Below, in pieces: positions 27,056 to 35,623 of a DNA stretch of 64,000 nt. Within the stretch, counting starts at the first letter, position 1. Every line of letters starts with the position of its first letter. The notes under the pieces are model-generated. The model was not told where the DNA came from. It saw only the letters and a program-made list of their open reading frames with translations, and ran no database searches. The translations under genes and the position numbers were made by a program. The stretch spans positions 2,914,001 to 2,978,000 of the forward strand of contig OY969813.1 of NCBI GenBank assembly GCA_963703355.1, read 5' to 3'. The stretch comes from Puia sp963703355. GTDB taxonomy: Bacteria > Bacteroidota > Bacteroidia > Chitinophagales > Chitinophagaceae.

Positions 27056-27523
27056 TCACCTTCTTTCTTTAAAAAAATCTTTCATAAGTGTAGCGCATTC
27101 GTCTGACAAAATCCCATCTATTACGATCGTTTTTGGATGAAACGGTATGGGTGCAACGCCGAATTCTTCCAATGAGGGACATGGGGCTACATATTTCCTG
27201 TATCCGTTTTTAGTATCCGCTGCACCATAAACTACTTTCTGAATTTTACTCCAGTACAGGGCACCGGTACACATCAGGCAGGGTTCTATGGTAATATATA
27301 TCGTTGCGTCAGGTAAATATTTAGATCCAAGAAAATTGAAAGCAGAAGTGAGCGCGATAATTTCGGCATGGGCAGTTGGATCGTTTAATCTCTCCACCTG
27401 ATTATGTCCGCGGGATATGATTTTTCCATTGATCGTTACAATCGCCCCGACCGGAACCTCTCCTTCATCGTAGGCTTTTTTTGCTTCTTTAAGCGCCTGC
27501 AGCATGAAATATTCGTCGGTCAT
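27056..27523 (-). CDS. tadA: tRNA adenosine(34) deaminase
   Basis: 155 residues from ATG 27523 (MTDEYFMLQALKEAKKA). A TTG 9 bp upstream falls in a repeat array and is disfavoured. Zinc ligands and the catalytic Glu are present: NDPTAHAEIIAL (HAE near residue 56) and IEPCLMCTGAL (PCxxC). It edits the wobble adenosine of tRNA-Arg to inosine. Other nucleoside deaminases share these motifs, but the NDPTAHAE and EPCLMC versions fit TadA best. Confidence 0.9.
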   Translation of the reverse strand: MTDEYFMLQALKEAKKAYDEGEVPVGAIVTINGKIISRGHNQVERLNDPTAHAEIIALTSAFNFLGSKYLPDATIYITIEPCLMCTGALYWSKIQKVVYGAADTKNGYRKYVAPCPSLEEFGVAPIPFHPKTIVIDGILSDECATLMKDFFKERR

Positions 27524-27524
27524 A

Positions 27525-27559
27525 ATGGTCAATTATCAATGGTCAATTTTCAACGATCA
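27525..27559. repeat. Heptamer array just upstream of tadA
   Basis: Five units on the + strand: ATGGTCA, ATTATCA, ATGGTCA, ATTTTCA, ACGATCA. The array ends one base before the start codon of tadA, so it forms its whole 5' leader. Confidence 0.8.
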
Positions 27560-27585
27560 TATTCCTAAATTATTAATAATTCATC

Positions 27586-27613
27586 GCGTTAAGCGTTCCG
27601 CGTTAAGCGTTCC
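27586..27613. repeat. Heptamer array after the trehalase stop codon
   Basis: Four units: GCGTTAA, GCGTTCC, GCGTTAA, GCGTTCC, ending 2 bp from the stop of the minus-strand trehalase gene. Read along that gene the units are AACGC-type. Confidence 0.88.
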
Positions 27614-27615
27614 AC

Positions 27616-29190
27616 CTATTTCAACCCATATACACTAATCAGTTTTAGCAATACTCCGTTCGTCCATCCAAACCCATCCTGTCCGTCATATTCTCCGCCA
27701 CCCGCCTCCCTGGTGAGATCAGTAACATTATATTTCTCCATTAGTTTACCGGTTTGCTTATATACATGGATATTTAATTTGATCCATCTTTTTGCTGCCA
27801 GCGACGCCAGGTTTTTCTGCCCGCAACGATCCAGCCCCCAGATCATCATCCATTCCAGGGGAGCCCATCCATTGGGTGCATCCCATTGTTCACCAGTATT
27901 ATATTCCGACGTAACAAACCCCCCGTCTTTAAGCAATTTGGTTTTTAATACTTCAGCAACCTGCTTGCCAATTAAGCTCATGTAGTCAGGTTTTCCTTTG
28001 ATGAAACAAAAAGGATACAATCCGGCCGGAGTAATATTATTGAGTTTGGTCTGCGTCACGAATTGATAGTCTGTGTAAAATGTCATTTTACTGTTCCAGA
28101 AATACGTATCGATCAATAGGGCCCTATGCTGCGCTTTTTCCCGAAACAACTTTGCGCCGGCTTCATCGCCGTTGATAAGTTTTGCCCTGGCAATCGTCCA
28201 TTCCATATGATACATCAGACTGTTAAGGTCAACCGGAAGTATATCCGTAGTCTGAATGGTTGTTATAGTTTTATGGTCGGCGAACCATCTGCTGCTGAAA
28301 TCCATACCACTTTCTGCACCAGCTCTGAGATGTTTGTACATTTCTATTTTGTTTCTGCCGGATTTTTCCGCAGTCAGATAGTCTTCGTGCCAGCTTTCCT
28401 GACGTGGGACCATGCTATCGTCCCAGTAACGGTTTAACAAATCGCCATTTTTCAGACGAACAACCCTGCGGTATGCTTCGCCTGCTTTTAATTTATCTGC
28501 ACCTTCCATCCAGAATTCATATTCTTTTTCCATCGCCGGCAGATATAGCTGGTATATACTGTCGCCCTGTACATCCGCGAGCAGCTCAACCATACAGGAA
28601 AAAAAAGGAGGTTGCGATCTGCCCAGATAATAAGTTCTGTTACCATTGGGGATATGACCATAGGTTTCAATCAGGTAAGCAAAATTGCTCACCATATCAC
28701 GGATGGTTTTTATTTCACCAGTTTCCTTCAGTCCGAGCATGGTGAAATAAGAATCCCAATAATAAACTTCCCTGAATCTTCCGCCGGGTACGATGTAAGA
28801 ATTTGGTAGTGGAAGCAACGAACTTCCTTCAATTTCTTTGTCAGGATTTCTTTTCAACACCGTCCAAAGTTTCTTGATATGGGCGACGATTTCTTCTGAA
28901 GTGTCCGATTTGTAATTGGCATCGACTGGCTTTGGAATTTCAAAATTGTCTTCTACAAATTTCTTCAGGTTGAAATTGGGACCCTTCTGCATTCCGTAAT
29001 CATACATGATGTCGGTGGGTTTTCTTTTCGGAATACAATCAACAAATGTTTTTCCATCGGGAAATATTTTTTGCATCTGTACTTCAACAAAAAGATCTCC
29101 GTAAATTTTATCGGGGGTTGCAGGCTGCAGGTACTGGGCATTCAGCCCGATACTAAAAAGTATCACCGGCAGATAAAAGAAGGACTTCAT
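27616..29190 (-). CDS. Periplasmic trehalase, GH37
   Basis: 524 residues with a signal peptide (MKSFFYLPVILFSIGLNAQ). Hydrolyses trehalose to two glucoses. Both trehalase signatures are present: PGGRFREVYYWDSYFTMLGL (about 138-157) and QWDAPNGWAPLEWM. The catalytic Asp lies in ESGMDFSSRW and the catalytic Glu in GGGEYDGQDGFGWTNGV near the C-terminus. Periplasmic location suggests use of external trehalose. A GH65 gene lies 4.4 kb away on the same strand. Confidence 0.95.
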   Translation of the reverse strand: MKSFFYLPVILFSIGLNAQYLQPATPDKIYGDLFVEVQMQKIFPDGKTFVDCIPKRKPTDIMYDYGMQKGPNFNLKKFVEDNFEIPKPVDANYKSDTSEEIVAHIKKLWTVLKRNPDKEIEGSSLLPLPNSYIVPGGRFREVYYWDSYFTMLGLKETGEIKTIRDMVSNFAYLIETYGHIPNGNRTYYLGRSQPPFFSCMVELLADVQGDSIYQLYLPAMEKEYEFWMEGADKLKAGEAYRRVVRLKNGDLLNRYWDDSMVPRQESWHEDYLTAEKSGRNKIEMYKHLRAGAESGMDFSSRWFADHKTITTIQTTDILPVDLNSLMYHMEWTIARAKLINGDEAGAKLFREKAQHRALLIDTYFWNSKMTFYTDYQFVTQTKLNNITPAGLYPFCFIKGKPDYMSLIGKQVAEVLKTKLLKDGGFVTSEYNTGEQWDAPNGWAPLEWMMIWGLDRCGQKNLASLAAKRWIKLNIHVYKQTGKLMEKYNVTDLTREAGGGEYDGQDGFGWTNGVLLKLISVYGLK

Positions 29191-29228
29191 CGGGGGTTAA
29201 TTTGGATTTAAAGATACAGCTTAAGCAA

Positions 29229-29289
29229 GTATGGGAGTATGGGAGTATGGGAGTGTGGCATTCAATCAATAATCCATAACCCATAATTA
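29229..29289. repeat. GTATGGGA octamer array followed by heptamers
   Basis: Three GTATGGGA units plus GTGTGGCA (29229-29260), then 7-bp units TCAATCA, ATAATCC, ATAACCC, ATAATTA (29262-29289). It lies upstream of the trehalase gene and is the only place where the two classes join directly. Confidence 0.8.
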
Positions 29290-29306
29290 TTTTAAGCCTT
29301 TAGCTT

Positions 29307-29340
29307 AAAAAATTAATCCCCGCGAAGAATCGCAGGGATT
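29307..29340 (-). terminator. Terminator after the DoxX-like gene
   Basis: AATCCC (29315-29320) and GGGATT (29335-29340) enclose CGCGAAGAATCGCA, in which CG/CG can also pair. On the minus strand it is followed by a run of six T. The loop sequence recurs in the terminator at 30247. Confidence 0.75.
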
Positions 29341-29421
29341 ATATTGCTTATGACTATTGATTACTTGTTAAGATGAAAGCAAGCTTAAGGCCCAAAGCCG
29401 AAAGCATTTTTCCGGTCACCC

Positions 29422-29470
29422 GCCAACGGTCATCGGTCAACCGTCAACCGTCTTCCGCCAATTGCCAACC
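29422..29470. repeat. Heptamer array overlapping the 3' end of the DoxX-like gene
   Basis: Seven units: GCCAACG, GTCATCG, GTCAACC, GTCAACC, GTCTTCC, GCCAATT, GCCAACC. Bases 29430-29470 are the last codons of the minus-strand gene, encoding the tail LAIGGRRLTVDR and its stop. Confidence 0.85.
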
Positions 29471-30233
29471 TCCGCACAGGTTCCAGACAAAACCAAAGCG
29501 CCAGCAGTGTTCCATAACTGCCGCCACGCTCAACCCATTCAAGTATTTCGAAATGAGGATAGAATAATTCCGTTCCCATTTTCCAGATCAGAAACGCGAA
29601 AATCAATGGCCTCACTGGTTTTACTAAAACGGCAATGGCGGCCATAATTTCAAATATTCCGACAAGCAGGGAAATATTTACCGGATTCGAAAAACCGAGT
29701 GAAGTATATTGATTAATAATACCCGGTTTCTGAATCATATTCAGCCAACCATGACCCAGCAGCAGCAGAAATACAATGATCTGCAATGCCGTTTTAGTGC
29801 GCATGAATGATTTTTCAGTTACTGGTGTTTTCGGATTTACAGTTGAAAAAAGCCAGGGGATACGAGCTTTAAAATCGCCTGCCAGCAACAAAAGACAAAG
29901 TGGTGCTCCGAAATTTCCGGCTCTTTCGATGAATTCACCAAAGGATTCTCCCGACAGAGGCCTGCACAGGGCAGTAACGGTCCCCCATATGATAAGCCAG
30001 ACCGCGATCGCTCTGACTGGCCTGAAGAGTAATATAATTCCCAGCAGAATATCTATGGATCCAAGTACCGGCATTAAATGATAAGCTGTAGTTTTCCCGA
30101 TTCCGAAAAGCGCAAAATAATTACACCATATGGGCTTTGTGATAATACCAAAAGCACCGTGACCAATAAAACACATGGCCGCAGCGATGCGAAGTGTGTA
30201 ATGGATTTTTAGCGTGTTATTTACCGAAAGCAT
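29430..30233 (-). CDS. DoxX-like membrane protein with two similar halves
   Basis: 267 residues, seven to eight hydrophobic spans. The halves resemble one another: AAAMCFIGHGAFGIITKP and GSIDILLGIILLFRPVRAIA in the first, VFLLLLGHGWLNMIQKPG and GIFEIMAAIAVLVKPVRPLI in the second, so it is probably a duplicated DoxX-like unit. The role is unknown; DoxX proteins are linked to redox and membrane processes. The basic C-terminal tail is encoded by a heptamer array and is probably not ancestral. Confidence 0.75.
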   Translation of the reverse strand: MLSVNNTLKIHYTLRIAAAMCFIGHGAFGIITKPIWCNYFALFGIGKTTAYHLMPVLGSIDILLGIILLFRPVRAIAVWLIIWGTVTALCRPLSGESFGEFIERAGNFGAPLCLLLLAGDFKARIPWLFSTVNPKTPVTEKSFMRTKTALQIIVFLLLLGHGWLNMIQKPGIINQYTSLGFSNPVNISLLVGIFEIMAAIAVLVKPVRPLIFAFLIWKMGTELFYPHFEILEWVERGGSYGTLLALWFCLEPVRRLAIGGRRLTVDR

Positions 30234-30246
30234 TCGTTAATTTTTT

Positions 30247-30276
30247 AAAAAGACCCCGCGAAGAATCGAAGGGTCT
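30247..30276 (-). terminator. Terminator after the haloperoxidase-like gene
   Basis: AGACCC (30251-30256) pairs with GGGTCT (30271-30276) around CGCGAAGAATCGAA. On the minus strand TTTT follows. The interior is almost the same as in the terminator at 29307. Confidence 0.75.
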
Positions 30277-30302
30277 GAATTGCCTAAACATTTATTAAAA
30301 AT

Positions 30303-31853
30303 TTAATTGGCACCATCGTTCTGCGCGCGTAGTACAGCATAGTTGCCGACATTGCCTCCAACCGTTAATCCCGTCTCACAGTCCGTTCTGAAATGAATTC
30401 CGCCAACTAGCCGGCTGAGTCCTGCTTCCTGCGCCATCGCATTATATTTGGATGCATTGTTTGGAATAATATATCCGAGTATTGTGGCCGCGGCTCCGCT
30501 AAATGTAGAATGTCCTGATATGTATGCAGGGAAATTGGGAATTCCGGTCAGCGTCTTAATTGTAGGATCTAACTGCGTCGGCCTCGGATTGAAATAATGA
30601 TATTTAACATCCCAGCATACAATCGCAGCGTCCATCATCGTCATATTCAGTAATGCGATATTTCTGGCAAACCGGACTTCACTATAATTCTGTGTTATAA
30701 AATCTTCCGCAGCAATAGCATTCCAGTGTCCGGGTGGTGTATAAGTACCCACACCATCAGCCCAGAATTGTACAATACGCATATTATCACGCGTTGGATT
30801 GTTAACGTAGTTTTTTACTTCCGCAACATCTTTGGTCATCTCATCTGATCCCACAGCCGGGGGAGGACCTGGACGAAGACTTACCACCGTTGCAGAGTCA
30901 AACAGAAATGGTTTAACCTTGAAAAAAAGTGGTAGCATGGGAGGACGTTTTGGCGTTTCCAGACTATACCATGGCGTAAGGCCCTGACCTTCACAAACCG
31001 TCACAAAATTTGACCAGTCTGTAGGGGTGCCTACCGCTTTTCCCGCATTGTCGCCTCTCGCGCGGGTAATAAAAAGTTCTGCAACCTGCCTTCCGAGCGC
31101 TTCACCGGCAGTAACATCAGCTCTCGTAGCCGCACCACTCATGATGGCGGCTTGTTCATTTTGCACCAGCAGTGCCTGCACATTCGCTATTTCATCCGGA
31201 AATAAAAGTTTCATCATTTCTGCCGTTACACCTGCCAGCACCGCTGCTTCCGAAGGGTAAGATGGTAAGCTTGTTTTGTTGATGTACTCCGCATTTACTG
31301 AAGAGTCAAATGCATAAGGTGCGGCCCGATTGTATTTTGTTTTGTAATACCAGCAGGCAACCAGCGCATCGTATTGCGCAGCACTAACATATGCAAACGC
31401 CCTTGCGGCGTAGGGAGGATTGGAAAAAGGAAAAAGCGGATAGGCAAGCGGGTTAGTAGAGCTTGGGATCGGATAACTGGTATCCGAGTTAGCGATTGGA
31501 GGCAAATTGTATTTAGCTACCAATCCGCGCAGTATTTCATTCCACCTCAACACACCCCCTGCTGCCCAATATTTAATGGAGCTTGCCTGATCACCGGTGA
31601 GGCTCTTTTGCAGCGATTTTATCTCATATATGTCAGCCAGATACAACGGTGAAGTGGTGGGTACGGGAGCAGCAACCGCAAAACTATCAGGGCGTGTAAG
31701 CAATACTGTTCTCCAGGTGCCTGCAGTTAAATCAAGATTGGTAGGATCCATTGCTGGCAGGTTGGAAGTTCGGTTAGAAACTTCTTTCGTACATCCGGAG
31801 ATCAATAACATCACAGCGGCAAGTCCGGAGAAAGAAAAGAATATATTTTTCAT
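30303..31853 (-). CDS. Vanadium-dependent haloperoxidase / PAP2 family lipoprotein
   Basis: 516 residues with lipobox LISGCTK. The C-terminal part carries the PAP2/vanadium-haloperoxidase phosphate- or vanadate-binding site in order: KYHYFNPRPTQ, then ISGHSTFSGAA, then SRLVGGIHFRTDCETG with the catalytic His. The long N-terminal helical region (KSLTGDQASSIKYWAAGGVL, EAAVLAGVTAEMMKLLFPDE) is as in bacterial vanadium chloroperoxidase-like proteins, not small PAP2 phosphatases. Whether it oxidises halide or removes phosphate cannot be told. It follows the barrel gene by 13 bp and likely shares its transcript. Confidence 0.86.
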   Translation of the reverse strand: MKNIFFSFSGLAAVMLLISGCTKEVSNRTSNLPAMDPTNLDLTAGTWRTVLLTRPDSFAVAAPVPTTSPLYLADIYEIKSLQKSLTGDQASSIKYWAAGGVLRWNEILRGLVAKYNLPPIANSDTSYPIPSSTNPLAYPLFPFSNPPYAARAFAYVSAAQYDALVACWYYKTKYNRAAPYAFDSSVNAEYINKTSLPSYPSEAAVLAGVTAEMMKLLFPDEIANVQALLVQNEQAAIMSGAATRADVTAGEALGRQVAELFITRARGDNAGKAVGTPTDWSNFVTVCEGQGLTPWYSLETPKRPPMLPLFFKVKPFLFDSATVVSLRPGPPPAVGSDEMTKDVAEVKNYVNNPTRDNMRIVQFWADGVGTYTPPGHWNAIAAEDFITQNYSEVRFARNIALLNMTMMDAAIVCWDVKYHYFNPRPTQLDPTIKTLTGIPNFPAYISGHSTFSGAAATILGYIIPNNASKYNAMAQEAGLSRLVGGIHFRTDCETGLTVGGNVGNYAVLRAQNDGAN

Positions 31854-31866
31854 TACTGTTATTTTA

Positions 31867-32787
31867 TTATTTTTTTAAACTAAGCACATAATAAAGTCCC
31901 GCGGAATATGTCGATGCCTGACCCACATTCCTCCCGGCAACCACCCAGTCGGCACCACCGATAACTTCAAGGTTGGGAACAAATGGAAGGAAATATTTTA
32001 CGTGCGCCCCAACAGATGTTGAATTCATCTGGTTGCTCGCAAAGGGCATATCATTGGTGCGTATGTCAAACCCGCCAAACGTATACATGTTCATCACAGC
32101 TGCTTCAGCAATCAGGTTCTGTTTTCTGATACCGATAAATAAATTGCTGTACAATTGATTTGGCATGTCCACTTTGTTCGTGTAATTAATTTGGTCTGTG
32201 TAATAAGAAGTTCTGTCAATAGTAACATCGCTTCTGAATACGTATGAACTCGAGAGTGTTGTAAAGAAAATACCGTTTTGATAATCTACCGTAAGGCGAC
32301 CGGAAAGATTGGTGCTGCCAAGTCCGATAGACATGGGCAGAAAATCATTTTCATAGTTCGTTAGCGGAGTACTGAACCCTATCAGGCCGATAAGGGATAA
32401 TTTACCTTTCCCGATTTTTGTTTTGTAAAACTCATATTTCACATCCGCCTCAATATCCTGGAAACCCTTCATGCCATGGAGCGTTCCGGCGGAAGCATTT
32501 GTCCATACATAAGGAACGGAAACCAATACGTTCAGTTTGTCGGTAATTCCATAATTACTCATAAACATTACAGACTGTGTTGTCACCGTTCCGAGATTTA
32601 AGTTTTCCCTTTTATGGGTGCCTTCCCAATATTGTGTCCATGCGGAATGCATATAAGTTAATCCGTTGCACCATTGCTTTTTATCCATCATGATGGCGTC
32701 ATCTACTGTTTGTGCTCTCGTCACTGTTGTTGTGGTGCTAAGAAAAGCCACAACGAACAACATGGGAATAATTGTTTGCTTCTTCAT
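31867..32787 (-). CDS. Outer-membrane beta-barrel protein, transporter-like
   Basis: 306 residues with a signal peptide ending near TVTRAQ. The mature part alternates polar and aromatic residues as in a barrel (KYEFYKTKIGKGKLSLIGLI, FFTTLSSSYVFRSD, YSAGLYYVLSLKK). It resembles the MetA-pathway/phenol-degradation channel-like family. It precedes the haloperoxidase-like gene by 13 bp, so it may supply a substrate or be the partner in the membrane; this is inference. Confidence 0.7.
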   Translation of the reverse strand: MKKQTIIPMLFVVAFLSTTTTVTRAQTVDDAIMMDKKQWCNGLTYMHSAWTQYWEGTHKRENLNLGTVTTQSVMFMSNYGITDKLNVLVSVPYVWTNASAGTLHGMKGFQDIEADVKYEFYKTKIGKGKLSLIGLIGFSTPLTNYENDFLPMSIGLGSTNLSGRLTVDYQNGIFFTTLSSSYVFRSDVTIDRTSYYTDQINYTNKVDMPNQLYSNLFIGIRKQNLIAEAAVMNMYTFGGFDIRTNDMPFASNQMNSTSVGAHVKYFLPFVPNLEVIGGADWVVAGRNVGQASTYSAGLYYVLSLKK

Positions 32788-32973
32788 TTCGCAGTTAATT
32801 GAATATTTAGAATAATAAAAAGAACAGGTTAATGGTTAATGAATTTGAACATGTGCGACGACAACCAACCGGAGTCAATTGCATTGCGCAATAAAATAAT
32901 AACGTAATAAATACTAATAAATAATGGGAATACTTACCATGCGTATGTCATGATAAAAAGCAAAACAGACGAC

Positions 32974-33534
32974 TTAAGCGAGATCCGGAGGCTGGCCGGC
33001 GCGTGTAAGGTGAACGTCTGGTATTTGAAGAAGATAATAATCTGTAGCTTTTAAACTGACAGATATATTATCAGGAATAATGAAAGATTGCAATCCGATA
33101 TAATTACCGGCATTGATACTTTTGAAAGTCGTATTGTGTTGTTCTGATTTCTTTGACTGTCCAGGGTGCTGTAAATCATTTACCAGTTTGAAGAAATTAT
33201 CTCTGGCATTTTGAATTCTGGTGACGCCCGTATTCGGTATACAAAGAAGTTCCATCACGCCATCGTTATAGCGGCGTTTTACAAAATTGTACTGTACCCC
33301 ATTCAATTCAATCTTACCATCAACACGCTCAAATTCCTTTGAATTCACATAGGAAGAGAGATGGACAGTCGGAATTTTAATGGATATCAGATCTGCGTCT
33401 GAATAGTTGTTTTCGTCAAGATTTGCTATGAGGGATTTGTCGGCGCGATCCTGTAAAATAGCCGTGTACAACTGGTAACCAACCCAGTTAAACAGGAGTA
33501 ACCCCAATATCAATATGGCAGCAATTCTCTTCAC
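32974..33534 (-). CDS. Membrane-anchored protein of unknown function
   Basis: 186 residues from GTG 33534 (MKRIAAILILGLLLFNWVGY), one N-terminal membrane span, then a soluble extracytoplasmic part (LISIKIPTVHLSSYVNSKEF, VQYNFVKRRYNDGVMELLCI). An in-frame TTG 12 bp upstream is possible. I recognise no family. It lies 23 bp after the GH65 gene on the same strand and may be co-transcribed. Confidence 0.65.
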   Translation of the reverse strand: MKRIAAILILGLLLFNWVGYQLYTAILQDRADKSLIANLDENNYSDADLISIKIPTVHLSSYVNSKEFERVDGKIELNGVQYNFVKRRYNDGVMELLCIPNTGVTRIQNARDNFFKLVNDLQHPGQSKKSEQHNTTFKSINAGNYIGLQSFIIPDNISVSLKATDYYLLQIPDVHLTRAGQPPDLA

Positions 33535-33557
33535 AGTTAAGAGCAAATTACTGATTT

Positions 33558-35603
33558 TTATTGAACGGTATAATTTTTCTTGTCAGGGCCAATATTGGTT
33601 ATTACAAGCTTCTTCCATCCTGACGGAAGTTTCGACGGCACCTGAACAAGTCCGTTCCCGGTTATATCCAGGCCGCCGAAACCCATTATCATAGCCTGCA
33701 GTATCCCGCCCGCACCTGTTGCGAAATAGGGATTGGTACCCCCCTTGGTTTCTGCAATAACCCGGAATGGCGGGTTTAAATTTGGAATATAAGCATCTTT
33801 AAAAAAGTGAAAGGCGGTATCACCCTGTCCGAGCCTGGCATATAATAAGGCGAAAACAGCCTGGGTCATAGCGGGCGTTCCTTCGTTGGGAACGCGTGAC
33901 TGGTAATAAACCAGGTCTTTTTTTATTTGTACAGGATCTGTGATAAGTTTTAATGGATAGGCCAGCAGGTTTACATCTGCCTGCTTGATGCCTTCACCTT
34001 TATATTGAGCATGTTCCATCGTAATTCCGTTCCCTTGAAGAATCGGAATATTATCGGAGACCAGCATCCAATCAGGATCAGCTTTTACTCCCAATATAGC
34101 GGCTGCTTCCGTTGCATGTTTCAATAATACTTTGGCCGCACCATTGGTGAATGCGTTGTTGTCCACGTTCTCCGCCCACTCGTCGGCGGCGACCACATTA
34201 TTAATATCATAACGACCAGGGCCGTTCCTTTCAACTCTCGACGCCCAGAAGTCTGCCGTTGCAGAAATAATGGGCCAGCCTTTTTCGCGAAGCCAGTCCT
34301 TATCCTGCGTTACACAGTAATAATTCCAGGCCGCCAAACCAACGCATGCCGTTATATGATGTTCAAACGGACCACTCAATGCCCATACAGGTGTTTCTTC
34401 CACACCGCTCGCTGCACTTTCCCAGGGAAACATAGCGCCTTTATATCCATGTTCAAAGGCATTACTTTTCGCTGCATTCAATCGCTCATACCTATATTCA
34501 ATCATTGACTTTGCCATTTCAGGATGTAGTACCAGCAGCGCTGGAAACATCCACAGATCGGCATCCCAGAATACATGTCCGTTGTATCCGAGACCACTGA
34601 TTCCCATGGGCGATAAACTAAACGATGTGCCTTCTCTTGTAAATGAGTACAGGTGATAGAGCATACTGTGTACGTCCTGTTGCGATTGTTCATCGCCCGT
34701 GATCTGTATATCAGTTTTCCAGATATCACTCCATGCTTTTTCATGAAAAGCAATGAGACGATCGGCACCCTGCAGTTTGGCAAATATCGTAAGTCGTTCT
34801 GCTTCATTCAGTGGGTCCTCGTCATGTGCCGAAGTAATGGAGGAACCTGCAATGGAAAACCGGTAAGTCTCCCCCGCTTTAATGCTTTTTTTGAATTTCA
34901 GCAGGTGCATATTGTTATCCCACATTTCATGAATCAGCCGCGGTTCCTGTCCGTGAGGTTCAGTAAATAAAAATGTATTCGAAGCACACATAAGTAATTT
35001 GCCCGTCGGACTTTTCGCAGTTGAGGTAAGAAGCGATATCACAACATGCGGACGGTCGATTTCATTGTAATAATTCTGTACATCGCGCAACGCATCGGGC
35101 GCTTCCATCACGCTGGCTGGCTCGATCTCAATATCTTTTTTTGCCTGCACCGTAATATCCATCAAAACGGTAAAGGGAAGTTGTCTTAATGCATAGTAAG
35201 TGTAACTGATGGTTGCCTTGTCGCCATAGTTGAAACTCGTAGTGAAACTCGCATGTAACATATTCAGCGTTTGTTTCATGGAAGAAATATTAGCGGATGA
35301 AATATCTTTTCCATCCACGCTGAAATGCATATTGAGCAAATTGAAACTCTTCAAAAAATTACTGACCCTGCCGCGGCCGTATAAGTCATACGCGCCTGCA
35401 AGCACTACATCTTTTACCTGGAAGGGTTGGGGAGAAGAAACGATGCCGATCATTCCATTGGCGACCGTTACACCATAATAATGAGTGGGATCGATTGCTG
35501 CGGTGCTGATGACCCAGGGATCTATGGACGACGACTGTGAAAATGTTTCCTGAAAAAAGAAGCTGGTAAGCAATATCGGGATGATAAGCAATCTTGTCTT
35601 CAT
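33558..35603 (-). CDS. Secreted glycoside hydrolase family 65 enzyme
   Basis: 681 residues with a signal peptide (LLIIPILLTSFFFQETFSQ). The GH65 core is clear: NGHVFWDADLWMFPALLVLH, the substrate-loop region KGAMFPWESAASGVEE, and VVAADEWAENVDNNAFTNGA with the catalytic Glu. Family members are acid trehalases, kojibiose/maltose/trehalose phosphorylases and glucosyl-galactosyl-hydroxylysine glucosidases. Secretion argues for a hydrolase rather than a phosphorylase. The amidohydrolase gene precedes it by 20 bp on the same strand. Confidence 0.9.
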   Translation of the reverse strand: MKTRLLIIPILLTSFFFQETFSQSSSIDPWVISTAAIDPTHYYGVTVANGMIGIVSSPQPFQVKDVVLAGAYDLYGRGRVSNFLKSFNLLNMHFSVDGKDISSANISSMKQTLNMLHASFTTSFNYGDKATISYTYYALRQLPFTVLMDITVQAKKDIEIEPASVMEAPDALRDVQNYYNEIDRPHVVISLLTSTAKSPTGKLLMCASNTFLFTEPHGQEPRLIHEMWDNNMHLLKFKKSIKAGETYRFSIAGSSITSAHDEDPLNEAERLTIFAKLQGADRLIAFHEKAWSDIWKTDIQITGDEQSQQDVHSMLYHLYSFTREGTSFSLSPMGISGLGYNGHVFWDADLWMFPALLVLHPEMAKSMIEYRYERLNAAKSNAFEHGYKGAMFPWESAASGVEETPVWALSGPFEHHITACVGLAAWNYYCVTQDKDWLREKGWPIISATADFWASRVERNGPGRYDINNVVAADEWAENVDNNAFTNGAAKVLLKHATEAAAILGVKADPDWMLVSDNIPILQGNGITMEHAQYKGEGIKQADVNLLAYPLKLITDPVQIKKDLVYYQSRVPNEGTPAMTQAVFALLYARLGQGDTAFHFFKDAYIPNLNPPFRVIAETKGGTNPYFATGAGGILQAMIMGFGGLDITGNGLVQVPSKLPSGWKKLVITNIGPDKKNYTVQ

Positions 35604-35623
35604 CCGTCCAAGTTAATTATTTT

